Origin: Chloroflexota bacterium
GTDB lineage: Bacteria; Chloroflexota; UBA6077; FW602-bin22
Assembly: GCA_004297775.1 (NCBI GenBank)
Contig: SCUE01000013.1
Location: 1-42,891, forward strand
DNA: 42,891 nt
Direction of reading: 5' to 3'
In this document: positions 1 to 9,121 of the stretch, in pieces
Layout of the letters: each line of letters begins with the position of its first letter
How positions within the stretch are numbered: the stretch's first letter is position 1
Notes under the pieces: model-generated
Databases searched by the model: none
What the model saw: the letters and a program-made list of their open reading frames with translations, nothing else
Told to the model about the DNA's origin: nothing
Position numbers and translations under genes: made by a program

Positions 1-43
1 CGACCCTGCGCACGCCGAACGTCTCGTGCTCCACCGCCCTCAT
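1..43 (-). CDS. Start of a possible gene downstream of trpEG (cut by window edge)
   Basis: An ATG at 41-43 on the minus strand opens a frame that runs off the left edge (MRAVEHETFGVRRV). It starts 26 nt after the trpEG stop, so it could be the next gene of a trp operon. Only 14 codons are visible and there is no strong ribosome binding site, so no family can be named and the frame may not be coding. Confidence 0.3.
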   Translation of the reverse strand, partial: MRAVEHETFGVRRV

Positions 44-69
44 GGCAAACACCCCAACCGTGAATGCCT

Positions 70-2298
70 TCACCCTACTCCGACGGCCGGCCTAACTTCC
101 CATAACATGCGGGAGAGCCCCACGGGTGCGCCTTTTGCCAGGTGCGCCACGACGTTGCGAATCAGGCGCAGGCCCCGCTCACCCTCGAGCGTCAGGATCG
201 ACTCCGGATGGAATTGAACGGCCACGAGCGGCGCCGATAGGTGCTCGACAGCCATCACGATCCCGTCGTCGCTTTCCGCCGTCACGCGCAGCGCCGACGG
301 CACGCGGTCGCGCAGCGCGTAGAGCGAGTGGTAGCGTCCGGCCGCGAACTCGGACGGCATTCCGTCGAAGATGGCGCTCGCGACGAGGACGCGGACGGTC
401 GATGGCTTGCCGTGCATCGGGTAGTCGAGCGTCGCCAGTTCGCCGCCGAAGTGTTCGATCATCCCCTGTAGTCCCAGGCAGACGCCGAAGACGGGTAGAT
501 CGCGCGATAGCGCGGCCGCGAGTGTGCCCGAGACGTCGAAATCGCGCGGCGTCCCCGGCCCCGGCGAGAGAACGACCAGGTCCGGTTGAATCCGGTCGAA
601 CTCGATCGCCGGGAAGCCGGATCGCAACGTGATGACCTCGGCCCCGGTCTGACGGAAGTAATTCGCCAGCGTGTGGACGAAAGAGTCCTGATGGTCGACC
701 ACGAGGATGCGCTTCCCTCGGCCGGGCTGGGCGGTTTCGGCCTGGAGCGATGTGGTCGCGCCACGCGGCCGCCGCAGCGCGTCGATGAAGGCCGACGCCT
801 TGACGCGCGTCTCCCGCTCCTCCTCGTCCGGGTCCGAGTCGTACAGCAGAGTCGCGCCGGCGCGCACCTGGGCGACGCCATCCTTGACCCGGATCGTCCG
901 CAGAGTAAGCCCCGTGTTCATGTTGCCGTCGAATCCGACCAGTCCGACCGCGCCGCCGTACCAGGCGCGCGGCGTCTTCTCGTTGTCCTCGATGAATTGC
1001 ATCGCCCACGCCTTCGGCGCGCCCGTGACGGTCACGGCCCAGGTGTGGGCCAGGAACGCGTCGAGCGCGTCGAACTCGTCGCGCAGGTGGCCCTCGACGT
1101 GGTCGACCGTGTGGATGACGCGCGAGTACATCTCGATCTGTCGGCGCCCGAGGACGCGGACACTGCCGGGCTTGCAGATGCGGGACTTGTCGTTGCGATC
1201 GACGTCGGTGCACATCGTCAACTCGGACTCGTCTTTCGTCGAGTTGAGCAGTTCGAGGATGCGCGCGGCGTCGCTCAGCGGATCGGTTCCGCGCGCGATC
1301 GTGCCGGAAATCGGGCACGTCTCGATGCGATCGCCGTCGACGCGGACGTACATCTCCGGCGAGGCGCCGACGAGATATTCATTCTGTCCCAGGTTGATGA
1401 GGAAGCCGTACGGCGCCGGGTTGCGCTCGCGCAGGCGACGAAAGAGTTCCGAGGGCGGTGACGGGCATGGCTCGAAGAAGGTCTGTCCGGGCACGGCCTC
1501 GAAGAGGTCGCCGCGGCGAAACTTCTCGCGCGCCCGGCGAACGACGTCGGCGTACTCGCCCGGTTCATGGTCGCCGACGCGCGGGACGGACGCCGCGCCG
1601 ACAAACGGCTGGCTGGCGGTTTCGCGGGCCAGGCCACGGGTCGAGCGGCCGCCGATATCGAAGTCGTAGCGACGTCGTGAGGCGCGCTCGCGGCGGTGAT
1701 CGACAATCGAAAGCTCGTCCGGCAGGAAGAGGACGAGGTCGCGCTGGTCGTCCGGGCGCGGCATGCGTAGCCGCATCGGCTCGAACTGGAAAGCCAGATC
1801 GTAGCCGAACGCGCCGTAGAGGCCCAGGTGCGGATCCTCGGGGCTGCCGAAGAGATCGATCAGCGCGCGGACGAGCGAGAAGACCGACGGCTGCTTGCTC
1901 CGCTCTTCTTCTGGGAAACGGCCGGCCGGCGCGCGAATCGTGCCGGTGATCTCGGTGGGTCCGAGGGCGACGGACTCGAGCGCGCCGAGCGATTCGAGCG
2001 TCGTGCCGATCGCTGGCGTGAGGACGGCGCCGCGGTCGTTGAGCGCGGTGACGCGGAAGGAGCGGTCGCGCGCGACGAGTTCGAGCGCGGGATCGACGAA
2101 GCCCATGTCCCAGCGCGTGTAGCGTCCGGGGTACTCGTAGCTGGAGGCGAGCAGCGCGCCGCGGCGGGAATCGAGCGCATCAATGATCGGCTCGATTGCC
2201 GAATCGGGCGCGATCTCTTCGACGACGCGGTGGACGACGATCCCGCCGCGCGTTGTGTAGCGATCGTCGCTCAGCCGTGGCGCCGACTTGATTGCCAT
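70..2298 (-). CDS. trpE(G): Anthranilate synthase, fused components I and II (TrpEG)
   Basis: Converts chorismate plus glutamine to anthranilate, the first step of tryptophan synthesis, in the cytoplasm. The 742-residue protein carries a TrpE chorismate-binding half followed from about residue 529 by a class I glutamine amidotransferase domain. The synthase half shows the [11 protein letters not shown] and [14 protein letters not shown] blocks typical of chorismate enzymes. The amidotransferase has the GVCLGLQG nucleophile (Cys about 607) and the VQFHPES motif (His about 697, Glu about 699). The N-terminal [12 protein letters not shown] stretch is that of the rhizobial-type fused enzyme. I start it at the ATG at 2298, because GGAGGAAG lies just upstream; a start at 2352 would place coding sequence over the leader structures. 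Regulation is probably by the upstream trp leader. Confidence 0.95.
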   Translation of the reverse strand: MAIKSAPRLSDDRYTTRGGIVVHRVVEEIAPDSAIEPIIDALDSRRGALLASSYEYPGRYTRWDMGFVDPALELVARDRSFRVTALNDRGAVLTPAIGTTLESLGALESVALGPTEITGTIRAPAGRFPEEERSKQPSVFSLVRALIDLFGSPEDPHLGLYGAFGYDLAFQFEPMRLRMPRPDDQRDLVLFLPDELSIVDHRRERASRRRYDFDIGGRSTRGLARETASQPFVGAASVPRVGDHEPGEYADVVRRAREKFRRGDLFEAVPGQTFFEPCPSPPSELFRRLRERNPAPYGFLINLGQNEYLVGASPEMYVRVDGDRIETCPISGTIARGTDPLSDAARILELLNSTKDESELTMCTDVDRNDKSRICKPGSVRVLGRRQIEMYSRVIHTVDHVEGHLRDEFDALDAFLAHTWAVTVTGAPKAWAMQFIEDNEKTPRAWYGGAVGLVGFDGNMNTGLTLRTIRVKDGVAQVRAGATLLYDSDPDEEERETRVKASAFIDALRRPRGATTSLQAETAQPGRGKRILVVDHQDSFVHTLANYFRQTGAEVITLRSGFPAIEFDRIQPDLVVLSPGPGTPRDFDVSGTLAAALSRDLPVFGVCLGLQGMIEHFGGELATLDYPMHGKPSTVRVLVASAIFDGMPSEFAAGRYHSLYALRDRVPSALRVTAESDDGIVMAVEHLSAPLVAVQFHPESILTLEGERGLRLIRNVVAHLAKGAPVGLSRMLWEVRPAVGVG

Positions 2299-2301
2299 GT
2301 T

Positions 2302-2418
2302 CTTCCTCCATCCCGTTGGTTTGGGGGAGGTCTGGCGCGGCGACCCGAGCAACCTCCTCCGAGGCGGCTCAGTCGCGTGTGTGACCCGACTTCAGCGGCC
2401 GCCTAAGTGAGCGGCCGC
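2302..2418 (-). promoter_or_regulatory. Candidate trp leader RNA switch (attenuator-like)
   Basis: Between the leader peptide and trpEG the minus-strand RNA has a chain of segments that can pair in alternative ways. Two GCGGCCGC copies (2411-2418 and 2395-2402) flank the leader stop codon. CCGCCTC (complement at 2361-2367) can pair with GGCGGC of the second copy or with the following GGAGGAGG (complement at 2353-2360). ACCTCCCCC (complement at 2323-2331) can pair with that GGAGG or with the trpEG ribosome binding site GGAGGAAG (complement at 2302-2309). No U tract follows, so control of translation start is more likely than a classical terminator. The pairing scheme is an inference by eye. 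Confidence 0.55.
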
Positions 2419-2444
2419 CACCATCGGCGTAGCATCGGGTTCAC
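2403..2444 (-). CDS. trpL: trp leader peptide with tandem Trp codons
   Basis: A short ORF ending at TAG (2403-2405) reads MLRRWWRPLT from the ATG at 2435, or MNPMLRRWWRPLT from the in-frame GTG at 2444. Two adjacent TGG codons sit five codons before the stop. A ribosome stalling there when Trp-tRNA is scarce would cover the first GCGGCCGC arm and change folding downstream. No Shine-Dalgarno sequence precedes it. The GTG lies 7 nt after the proposed -10 box, so leaderless initiation is possible. Trp-rich leader peptides ahead of fused trpE(G) are known from rhizobia, which supports the call. Confidence 0.75.
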   Translation of the reverse strand: MNPMLRRWWRPLT

Positions 2445-2451
2445 GGTCAGG

Positions 2452-2480
2452 ATGGTGGCAGACGGGAAGCGTGGCGTCAA
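2452..2480 (-). promoter_or_regulatory. Candidate promoter of the trp leader
   Basis: On the minus strand TTGACG (complement at 2475-2480) is followed after 17 nt by CACCAT (complement at 2452-2457). The -35 box is good and the -10 box is weak. Its position directly before the leader peptide supports the call. Confidence 0.5.
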
Positions 2481-2738
2481 GGCACGGCCGCCAGAGGCCT
2501 CACGCACGAAGTCGAAAATGAGTGCTCGGATCAATTGCGCTCTCCATCTGGCCTTCGATGCAGGCTGGGCCACGGTCGAACTCTCGGTGACGATCGTGGG
2601 GTCCGAGGCGGCTTTACGCTCACGCGGCGGAACGGAACGGACCAATGCGCGTGATCTCCTCCAGAATGGCACAATGCACTGGGCTCACGGACCGCCACGT
2701 GAGTGCGTGGCCGTTCCCACGAACCGTCGTACGTGTTG
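2481..2738. other. Intergenic stretch, no gene seen
   Basis: Between the trp promoter and vapC. Open frames here have no family features, no ribosome binding site and atypical composition. I see no convincing RNA or repeat. Confidence 0.5.
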
Positions 2739-3149
2739 CTAATCGCGAGACCGGGTGAGCCGGACATCGATGCCGAGATCGACATCAAGCCAATGCCGAT
2801 CGGCTGTTAAGACGGGCACCGAACGCTGGCGGCCGAGCGCGAGGCACGCACGGTCACCGAACGACAACCCCAGCGAACGGGTTGCCGGTCGGAGCATTCC
2901 CGCATCGACCGCTTGTGCGGCGTCGAACGGGACGACTTCAACGACGATCGCAGACAGCATGAATTCCGCGTTTTCGCGCGAGGCGCCACGCTCGGCAAGT
3001 TTCGCGACGACTTCTGAATAATTCACTGAGCTCATCAGAAGATGGTCGGCCGTGGCTGCCACAGTGGACCCGCCGGGCTCCCCGTGGAGCAAGGCGAGGA
3101 TCGCGGAGGCGTCAACAACGACAATCGACGCTCGACGCGCCTCACTCAT
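2739..3149 (-). CDS. vapC: VapC-type PIN-domain toxin
   Basis: Predicted PIN-domain ribonuclease, the toxin of a type II toxin-antitoxin pair; VapC enzymes cleave tRNA or rRNA. The 136-residue length is normal. Acidic residues expected for the metal site are present: Asp13 in VVVDASAILALL, Glu45 in NYSEVVAKL, Asp in LSFGDRACLALG, and Asp in the C-terminal VLTADRHW. It overlaps the end of the antitoxin gene by 8 nt, so the two are translationally coupled, antitoxin first. The particular RNA target cannot be read from the sequence. Confidence 0.92.
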   Translation of the reverse strand: MSEARRASIVVVDASAILALLHGEPGGSTVAATADHLLMSSVNYSEVVAKLAERGASRENAEFMLSAIVVEVVPFDAAQAVDAGMLRPATRSLGLSFGDRACLALGRQRSVPVLTADRHWLDVDLGIDVRLTRSRD

Positions 3150-3411
3150 TCGCGGCTTCGCGCCGCCGATCCGCGATCAGCTCGTCCGTCAGGGACACAT
3201 TGGCGGGAACCAGAGCGCGCATCATCTCTTGCGCGCGCGCGAGCGCGTGGTTGCGGGTCATGACACGAAGACCAATCTCATCGAGCGACAGCAGCAAGAC
3301 ATCGCCGGATTCGACGCCCATTGCGCGTCGCATGTCGGCGGGAATGACCAAACGACCGCCCTCGCCAAGTCGCGCCATCACAGTCGAGGTCTGGCGTATC
3401 AACGTCTCCAT
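3142..3411 (-). CDS. vapB: VapB-type antitoxin, AbrB/SpoVT fold
   Basis: Antitoxin partner of the adjacent VapC. The 89-residue protein has an AbrB-like swapped-hairpin DNA-binding domain in its N-terminal half (LGEGGRLVIPADMRRAMGV, then GDVLLLSLDEIGLRVM) and a C-terminal tail (about residues 55-89) expected to wrap the toxin. Proteins of this type repress their own operon. The gene has no Shine-Dalgarno sequence. A TATACT box ends 6 nt before the ATG, so the mRNA is probably leaderless. Confidence 0.9.
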   Translation of the reverse strand: METLIRQTSTVMARLGEGGRLVIPADMRRAMGVESGDVLLLSLDEIGLRVMTRNHALARAQEMMRALVPANVSLTDELIADRRREAANE

Positions 3412-3417
3412 GACGGG

Positions 3418-3423
3418 AGTATA
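3418..3423 (-). promoter_or_regulatory. -10 box of vapBC, leaderless arrangement
   Basis: Minus-strand TATACT is separated from the vapB ATG by only 6 nt, so transcription would begin at or next to the start codon. I see no clear -35 box. Confidence 0.5.
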
Positions 3424-3563
3424 CGCTTATGGCAGAGATCATCCACCAGCCATGCACGCGCGCCACGACCGGCTCCGCGATACGCGGCCCCCGCCATGCG
3501 GTGCGCTAGCCTGTTCGTCACCATCGCCGACCAATAAGGCCAGGTTTGAAGGGAGGCAACCAT

Positions 3564-4154
3564 ATGGAGTTCCAGGAAGTCGTGCGCCGCCGCCGGATGG
3601 CGCGGAACTTCGCGCCCCGACCGTTACCGGCCGAAGCCGTCGAGCGCATCCTCGCCAACGCCCGTCGCGGTCCGTCGGCCGGGTTTACACAGGGCATCGA
3701 TCTGCTCGTCCTCGAAGGTGAGGATCAGACCGCGCAGTTCTGGGCCGCGGTATCGCCCGATCGCGGCTTTTCGAGCGCCGGGTGGCCGGGCGTCCACAGC
3801 GCGCCGCTGATCATCGTGCCGTTCGCGCACAAGCAGGCCTACTTGGACCGCTATGCCGAGCCGGACAAGGGCTGGACTGACCGGGATGAGACCCGTTGGC
3901 CAATCCCGTACTGGTACGTCGACGCCGCCTACGCGTCCTTGCTCGCGCTGCTGACGGCCGTCGACACTGGGCTTGGGGCGCTCTTCTTCGGCGTGCGCGA
4001 TCACGGCGCGCTCCGTCGCGCCTTCGGTGTGCCGGACGCTCTGGATCCAATCGGCGCGATCGCGGTGGGCTACCCGGCCACCGACCGTCCCTCACGTTCG
4101 CTTCAGCGCGGGCGCCGTCCGAGCGAAACGGTCATTCACCGTGGGTCGTGGTAG
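3564..4154 (+). CDS. Nitroreductase-family flavoprotein
   Basis: Predicted FMN-dependent oxidoreductase of the nitroreductase superfamily, 196 residues. The N-terminal VVRRRRMARNFAPRPLP matches the family's FMN phosphate-binding opening (R-R-S-x-R-x-F), followed by ILANARRGPSAGFTQ. The helix AYASLLALLTAVDTGLGALFFG and the late GAIAVGYPA are also typical. Start chosen at the ATG at 3564, which has GGGAGG 7 nt upstream. It stands alone between vapBC and the stress-gene group, so substrate is unknown. Some relatives act on coenzyme F420-type or quinone substrates, but nothing here decides this. Confidence 0.85.
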   Translation: MEFQEVVRRRRMARNFAPRPLPAEAVERILANARRGPSAGFTQGIDLLVLEGEDQTAQFWAAVSPDRGFSSAGWPGVHSAPLIIVPFAHKQAYLDRYAEPDKGWTDRDETRWPIPYWYVDAAYASLLALLTAVDTGLGALFFGVRDHGALRRAFGVPDALDPIGAIAVGYPATDRPSRSLQRGRRPSETVIHRGSW

Positions 4155-4253
4155 GCCATCGGCGTGACGCATCGCCCGCCGGATAGCTGGACCGTGCTGG
4201 CGTGGTGTGAGAATGACACTCCGGTGATTTCGACAACGCCGTCAGCCACCAAG

Positions 4254-4269
4254 ATGACCGAAAGTTCAC
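4254..4269 (-). repeat. Dispersed TGA-N8-TCA motif, copy 1
   Basis: Read on the minus strand this is GTGAACTTTCGGTCAT, one of seven related copies in the window (consensus GTGAGCTTTCGGTCAT). It lies 100 nt after the nitroreductase gene and about 100 nt before the small Cys-rich gene. Confidence 0.6.
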
Positions 4270-4368
4270 GCTAACGGGCGCGCGGCTAGGCACCATGCTC
4301 GTGCGCCCGCTAGCGCACCGTGTCGTCCGGGACACGATGCGCATGCCGGGGCACACGGAGGGGCGATT

Positions 4369-4692
4369 GTGATTCACCAGGGTGCGACAGCGACCATCAA
4401 CGAAGAACTCGGCTGGGCCGCGGTGTCGCGGCCCAGCCCGTGCCCCATCTGCGCTGAGGGCGAGGGGTGCATGACGGCTGTCTTCCGCGGCGGTCTGGCC
4501 GTAGACTGCCGCAATATTGTCTCCGCCTGGCCGATGGTCGGCGGTGGGTGGTTGCATCGCCAGGCGGCCGATGGTCACCCCGACGAACCGGCGGACTGCA
4601 CCGACGGCGCCAACTGCGCCTTCCCGATGCCGTTCGCGGTCCTGTCCCAGCCGTATGGCGATGGTCAGCCGCTGCCGCGGGCCCGCGGATGA
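4369..4692 (+). CDS. Small Cys-rich protein, possible zinc-binding
   Basis: A 107-residue protein with a GTG start and GGAGG in front. Cys25, Cys28, Cys34 and Cys47 form CPICAEGEGC...DC, followed by GGGWLHR. This resembles the zinc-ribbon lead-in seen in some plasmid and phage primase-like proteins, but here no primase or helicase domain follows. Two more cysteines sit in the pattern DCTDGANC. Its stop overlaps the start of the next gene (ATGA), so the two are probably cotranslated. Function unknown; the primase resemblance is a weak pattern match. Confidence 0.6.
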   Translation: MIHQGATATINEELGWAAVSRPSPCPICAEGEGCMTAVFRGGLAVDCRNIVSAWPMVGGGWLHRQAADGHPDEPADCTDGANCAFPMPFAVLSQPYGDGQPLPRARG

Positions 4693-5216
4693 CCGATCGC
4701 GTACCGGAACCCTCAACGATGGAGACGGTCCTGGGTGCCTTCGAGACGCGGCGGATGGCCGAGCGGGGTGTCGATGACCTGCTTGCCGGCGGCTTCAGTA
4801 CGGGCGGGATATCCGTCCTCGGACGACACGGTGAGGTGATTGACCTGACTCCCGAGCACGAGACGATGGAGAAGACCGCGGCCGGCGCGGGCATCGGCGC
4901 AGCCCTGGGGGGCTTCGGCGCGTTCGCGATCGGAATCGTGGCGGCCACGATTCCCGGAATCGGTCCCGTCGTGGCGCTTGGTCCATTCTCGATCGCCCTC
5001 TCGGCCGCCCTGAGCGGCGGATTCGTGGGTGGTCTGGTCGGCTTCTTCGCCGCCCACGGCGTGCCCGAGCACGACGCCGAGAGGTACGCCGAGCGAGTTC
5101 GGGTCGGCGCGTACGTCGTCGCGGTCCACACCACCGACGGTCTGCGCGCGCAGTCCATCCTCGCGCTCAGCGGCGCTGAGGCGCCGATCCGGCACACGCC
5201 CGCCGTCGTCGTCTGA
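4689..5216 (+). CDS. General stress protein-like, glycine-zipper membrane segment
   Basis: A 175-residue protein resembling the YflT/DUF1269-type general stress proteins. Residues about 8-45 form the alpha/beta domain (TVLGAFETRRMAERGVDDLLAGGF, read in two parts). A long Gly/Ala-rich hydrophobic hairpin follows (about 65-130, including GAGIGAALGGFGAF and AATIPGIGPVVALGP). After that comes GVPEHDAERYAERVRVGAYVV, typical of the family. The proteins are usually induced by general stress and membrane-associated; exact role unknown. It starts inside the stop of the preceding gene (ATGA). A double-BON gene follows, consistent with an envelope-stress cluster. Confidence 0.8.
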   Translation: MTDRVPEPSTMETVLGAFETRRMAERGVDDLLAGGFSTGGISVLGRHGEVIDLTPEHETMEKTAAGAGIGAALGGFGAFAIGIVAATIPGIGPVVALGPFSIALSAALSGGFVGGLVGFFAAHGVPEHDAERYAERVRVGAYVVAVHTTDGLRAQSILALSGAEAPIRHTPAVVV

Positions 5217-5310
5217 GCCACCCAGCCGCGATCCTTCGCGGAGGGCTCGCGTGGAACACCCGCCGCGCCGACGGCGGCAATGCCACAGCGCAACGTTGAG
5301 GAGGCGAACA

Positions 5311-5775
5311 ATGCTGAGTAGGTTTACCCGTGAATCCAAGAAGACAGGGATCGATAGCACCGACCTGGAACTTGGACGCGAGGTGGGTCAGAAGATCGAC
5401 GATCTTCAGGGCGTCCGCCATCTGGCGCGGTACGAGATCGATGCGAGCGGCGGACGCGCCACTTTGGTGGGACACGTCCGCTCCCGACAGATGGCCCGAA
5501 GCATGGCTGAGGTCGCGCGGCGCGTCCGTGGTGTAACCGCGGTCGAGGATCGATTGTTTGCTGACGATGAACTGGAGGTACGGGTCGCCGCGACGATTGG
5601 GCGCGGTGACGGCCAACGCGGCAGCCGCCTCGTGGTGCGGTCCGAGTTCGGGCGCCTCAGGATCGGCGGCGCCTTCGCGTCCAGCGCGGCGGCGGCCGAT
5701 GCGATCGAGATCGGCCGGAGCGTGCCGGGCGTCGTCGACGCCACCGCTGCCCGCGCCACGGACCTCTTGTCCTAG
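5311..5775 (+). CDS. Protein with two BON-like domains
   Basis: A 154-residue soluble protein without a signal peptide. Residues about 20-85 match a BON domain: a helix, then ATLVGHVRSRQMARSMAEVA and GVTAVEDRLF. A second weaker copy occupies about 88-150, with GRLRIGGAFASSAAAADAIE and VPGVVDAT. BON domains bind membranes or lipids and occur in osmotic-stress proteins. Start at 5311 is set by GAGGAGG a few nt upstream. It lies about 95 nt after the stress-protein gene and probably belongs to the same response. Confidence 0.75.
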   Translation: MLSRFTRESKKTGIDSTDLELGREVGQKIDDLQGVRHLARYEIDASGGRATLVGHVRSRQMARSMAEVARRVRGVTAVEDRLFADDELEVRVAATIGRGDGQRGSRLVVRSEFGRLRIGGAFASSAAAADAIEIGRSVPGVVDATAARATDLLS

Positions 5776-6069
5776 GTCAATCACCCCGCGCTCGCGACCA
5801 CGGATGGATCAACCGCCGCCATCGCCGGCACGGCCTTGAGGGAGCGCGCTGGCCCGGTCTCGTTCTCGGTCGTTCCCGCTCATCGATGACGAAACCGTCT
5901 TGACAGGCTCCCCGCGGTGGGACAAGCTTCCATCCGTGTGCGCAACGGGCCGTCTTGCGGCACGGCAGACCTTGCGTGAGCCTGGGTCCATCGAACGGCC
6001 CTGGATGTTCTTCACCGGGTTGTCGTCTTGCTTGCGAATCGTCCACGGCTGCGTCAGTCGGTGGGGGGA
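5776..6069. other. Intergenic stretch, no confident gene
   Basis: A TTGACA at 5899-5904 could be a -35 box for the following plus-strand gene, but the matching -10 region is poor. No structured RNA or repeat was recognised. Confidence 0.4.
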
Positions 6070-6402
6070 ATGATGGACCGCGCCGGTCGGATCGACGGCA
6101 TCGCGCCGACCTCCGAGGTCACACCACCGCGAACGGTGCGTAGTCCCGTCGGGCGTGAACAGATCGACTTGTTCGAACGGATGGTCGAGCAAGGCAGTCA
6201 CGTTGCGGCCGATCCGGATGCGGATCAGGAACTGGTCACAATGCTGACTCAGGCAGAGATCGAGCAGATTGAGGAACGGTTGCCGAGCGAGTCGACAGTT
6301 GCGAGCATCCTCGGCCGCGTGCTGGAGTACCACCCAGTGACCCGGCGTCGACCCTCACGCCATCTCCCTTCGGCCGCGGGCCACGTCGACGAGGACGCGT
6401 AG
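6070..6402 (+). CDS. Unrecognised small protein
   Basis: A 110-residue frame with two adjacent ATG codons behind GGGGGG. The middle is acidic and helical (LVTMLTQAEIEQIEERLP), with an Arg-rich tail (PVTRRRPSRH). No membrane segment, signal peptide or known motif is visible. The ribosome binding site and the well-formed central helix favour a real gene, but I do not recognise the family. Confidence 0.45.
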   Translation: MMDRAGRIDGIAPTSEVTPPRTVRSPVGREQIDLFERMVEQGSHVAADPDADQELVTMLTQAEIEQIEERLPSESTVASILGRVLEYHPVTRRRPSRHLPSAAGHVDEDA

Positions 6403-6441
6403 CGGTGGAGGCCGGCGCGGCTCTGGGTGCGAGGATCGCCG

Positions 6442-6777
6442 TCAGCGGGCGAGGCGCCAACCGGCGAGCACGTCGATCACCTGGCGGACTTCCTCATCGG
6501 AACCCCCGCGCTCCGGGTCCCACTCCAGCCGCTCGATCGTCGCCTGGTCTCCCGTTGGTGCGTGCCAACGGATGTGGAAAGCGCCAACGGCGCGGCGGTT
6601 TCGCTCCCGTGCATTCTGGCTGCGCCCACCCATAAAGAGGCGGATCACCGCAACGCGGGACGTCGACGGACTATCGATGTCCGCGCCCCATTCCGCTTGC
6701 GCCCGTTCCATGATCGTCTTGGCTTGGTCGACCGATAGGACGAAGCTCACGTCTCGGCCGCGCGGAAAATCTGTCAC
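6442..6777 (-). CDS. Unrecognised conserved-looking protein
   Basis: A 111-residue protein with a GTG start. It contains VLSVDQAKTIMERAQAEWGA, RVAVIRLFMGG and FHIRWHAPTGD, and ends in a helix (VRQVIDVLAGWRLAR). This looks like a mixed alpha/beta soluble domain. It has no Shine-Dalgarno sequence; TATCCT lies 6 nt before the GTG, so it is probably leaderless. It lies downstream of groL on the same strand but beyond a hairpin, so it is likely a separate transcript. Function unknown. Confidence 0.6.
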   Translation of the reverse strand: MTDFPRGRDVSFVLSVDQAKTIMERAQAEWGADIDSPSTSRVAVIRLFMGGRSQNARERNRRAVGAFHIRWHAPTGDQATIERLEWDPERGGSDEEVRQVIDVLAGWRLAR

Positions 6778-6783
6778 AGCTTC

Positions 6784-6789
6784 AGGATA
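6784..6789 (-). promoter_or_regulatory. -10 box, leaderless arrangement
   Basis: Minus-strand TATCCT is 6 nt upstream of the GTG start at 6777, the same spacing as at vapB. Confidence 0.45.
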
Positions 6790-6811
6790 GCGCCGTGGGC
6801 CAGAGGATGGG

Positions 6812-6848
6812 GAACACCCCCACCCCTGGCGAGGAGTGGGGGCTGTTC
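6812..6848 (-). terminator. Hairpin after groL
   Basis: Arms GAACACCCCCAC (6812-6823) and GTGGGGGCTGTTC (6836-6848) pair over 12 bp with a single bulged C. The hairpin starts 16 nt past the groL stop. There is no U tract, so termination strength is uncertain. Confidence 0.55.
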
Positions 6849-6863
6849 GCGACCAATGGGCGG

Positions 6864-8507
<1,644 letters not shown>

Positions 8508-8642
8508 TTACTTCAGGACCGCGAGGACGTCTAATCTTTCGAGACTCAGAGGCTCTTGGCCTCCTTGGCTGATCTCGGTACGAGCGTACCGGGCGACCAA
8601 GACCGAATCACCGATCCTGACGTTGGGCGGTCTGGTGACAAT
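8508..8642 (-). pseudogene. groS: groES C-terminal remnant
   Basis: Twelve nt upstream of groL the minus strand encodes, up to a TAA at 8508-8510, [20 protein letters not shown] and then [13 protein letters not shown]. This matches the last 40 or so residues of GroES (VKVGDxVLxxKYAGTEI...L.L.E.DILAVL). The frame stays open further upstream, but I find no ATG or GTG and no recognisable N-terminal half (MxIRPLxDRVVV, then GGI mobile loop). The region runs instead into a dispersed repeat and the next gene. The 5' half of groES appears lost. A very short product from a non-standard start cannot be excluded. Confidence 0.7.
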
Positions 8643-8670
8643 CTTAGGCCTTCCGCCGGATTGTGTCGTC

Positions 8671-8686
8671 GTGAGCTTTCGATCAT
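8671..8686 (+). repeat. Dispersed TGA-N8-TCA motif, copy 2
   Basis: GTGAGCTTTCGATCAT, located upstream of groL at the broken 5' end of the groES remnant. Confidence 0.65.
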
Positions 8687-8713
8687 CTCTCGGCCGGTCG
8701 CGTGACTGACCGA

Positions 8714-9025
8714 CTAGGCGCCGTCATCGGGGTAGATCAGCCAGGCGTCCTCACCGGTTTCCAGGTAGATCGACCGCTCGCCAATCTCGGCCGCGACGGC
8801 GGCGAGGAATGCTTCGAGCACGGCGACGCGATCCTTGCCGGTGAAGGCGACCCGGAAGAGACGGTGCTCCCCGTAGTGCTCCTCGCCGCGTCCGTCTTTC
8901 CAGTAGCCCAGGATGTTGCCGGTCTCGACCGTGTAGCCGGCGAAGTTGCCGATCAGGAAGCGATGGATGCGATCCTCGATCGCGATGCCATCCGGTCCGC
9001 GCCGCTTCAGCTTCAGCGACGGCAT
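8714..9025 (-). CDS. Unrecognised small soluble protein
   Basis: About 103 residues from the ATG at 9025; a TTG at 9070 would add 15. It contains DRIHRFLIGNFAGYTVETG, HRLFRVAFTGKDRVAVLEAF and GERSIYLETGEDAWLIYPDD, suggesting a compact alpha/beta fold with alternating beta strands. There are no membrane segments or cysteines. It is read in the same direction as the operon ending at 9122 and could be its last gene, 97 nt further on. I do not recognise the family. Confidence 0.6.
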   Translation of the reverse strand: MPSLKLKRRGPDGIAIEDRIHRFLIGNFAGYTVETGNILGYWKDGRGEEHYGEHRLFRVAFTGKDRVAVLEAFLAAVAAEIGERSIYLETGEDAWLIYPDDGA

Positions 9026-9121
9026 GAGAAAGACCGCCAACCGGCCGAGCGACTCGCGGCGGTACCCCAATCGGGCCAGTCTAGCGGTCGCGCCGCGGAC
9101 GTGACGGGCGAATTCGCTTCC

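Noticed and set aside
2407..2742. A 111-codon plus-strand frame in the trp-vapC spacer
   Set aside because: It has no ribosome binding site, no recognisable motif, and it overlaps the trp promoter and leader on the other strand.
8671..8686. CIRCE element controlling groL
   Set aside because: The CIRCE inverted repeat (TTAGCACTC-N9-GAGTGCTAA) is not present; the dyad here is the unrelated TGA-N8-TCA motif.
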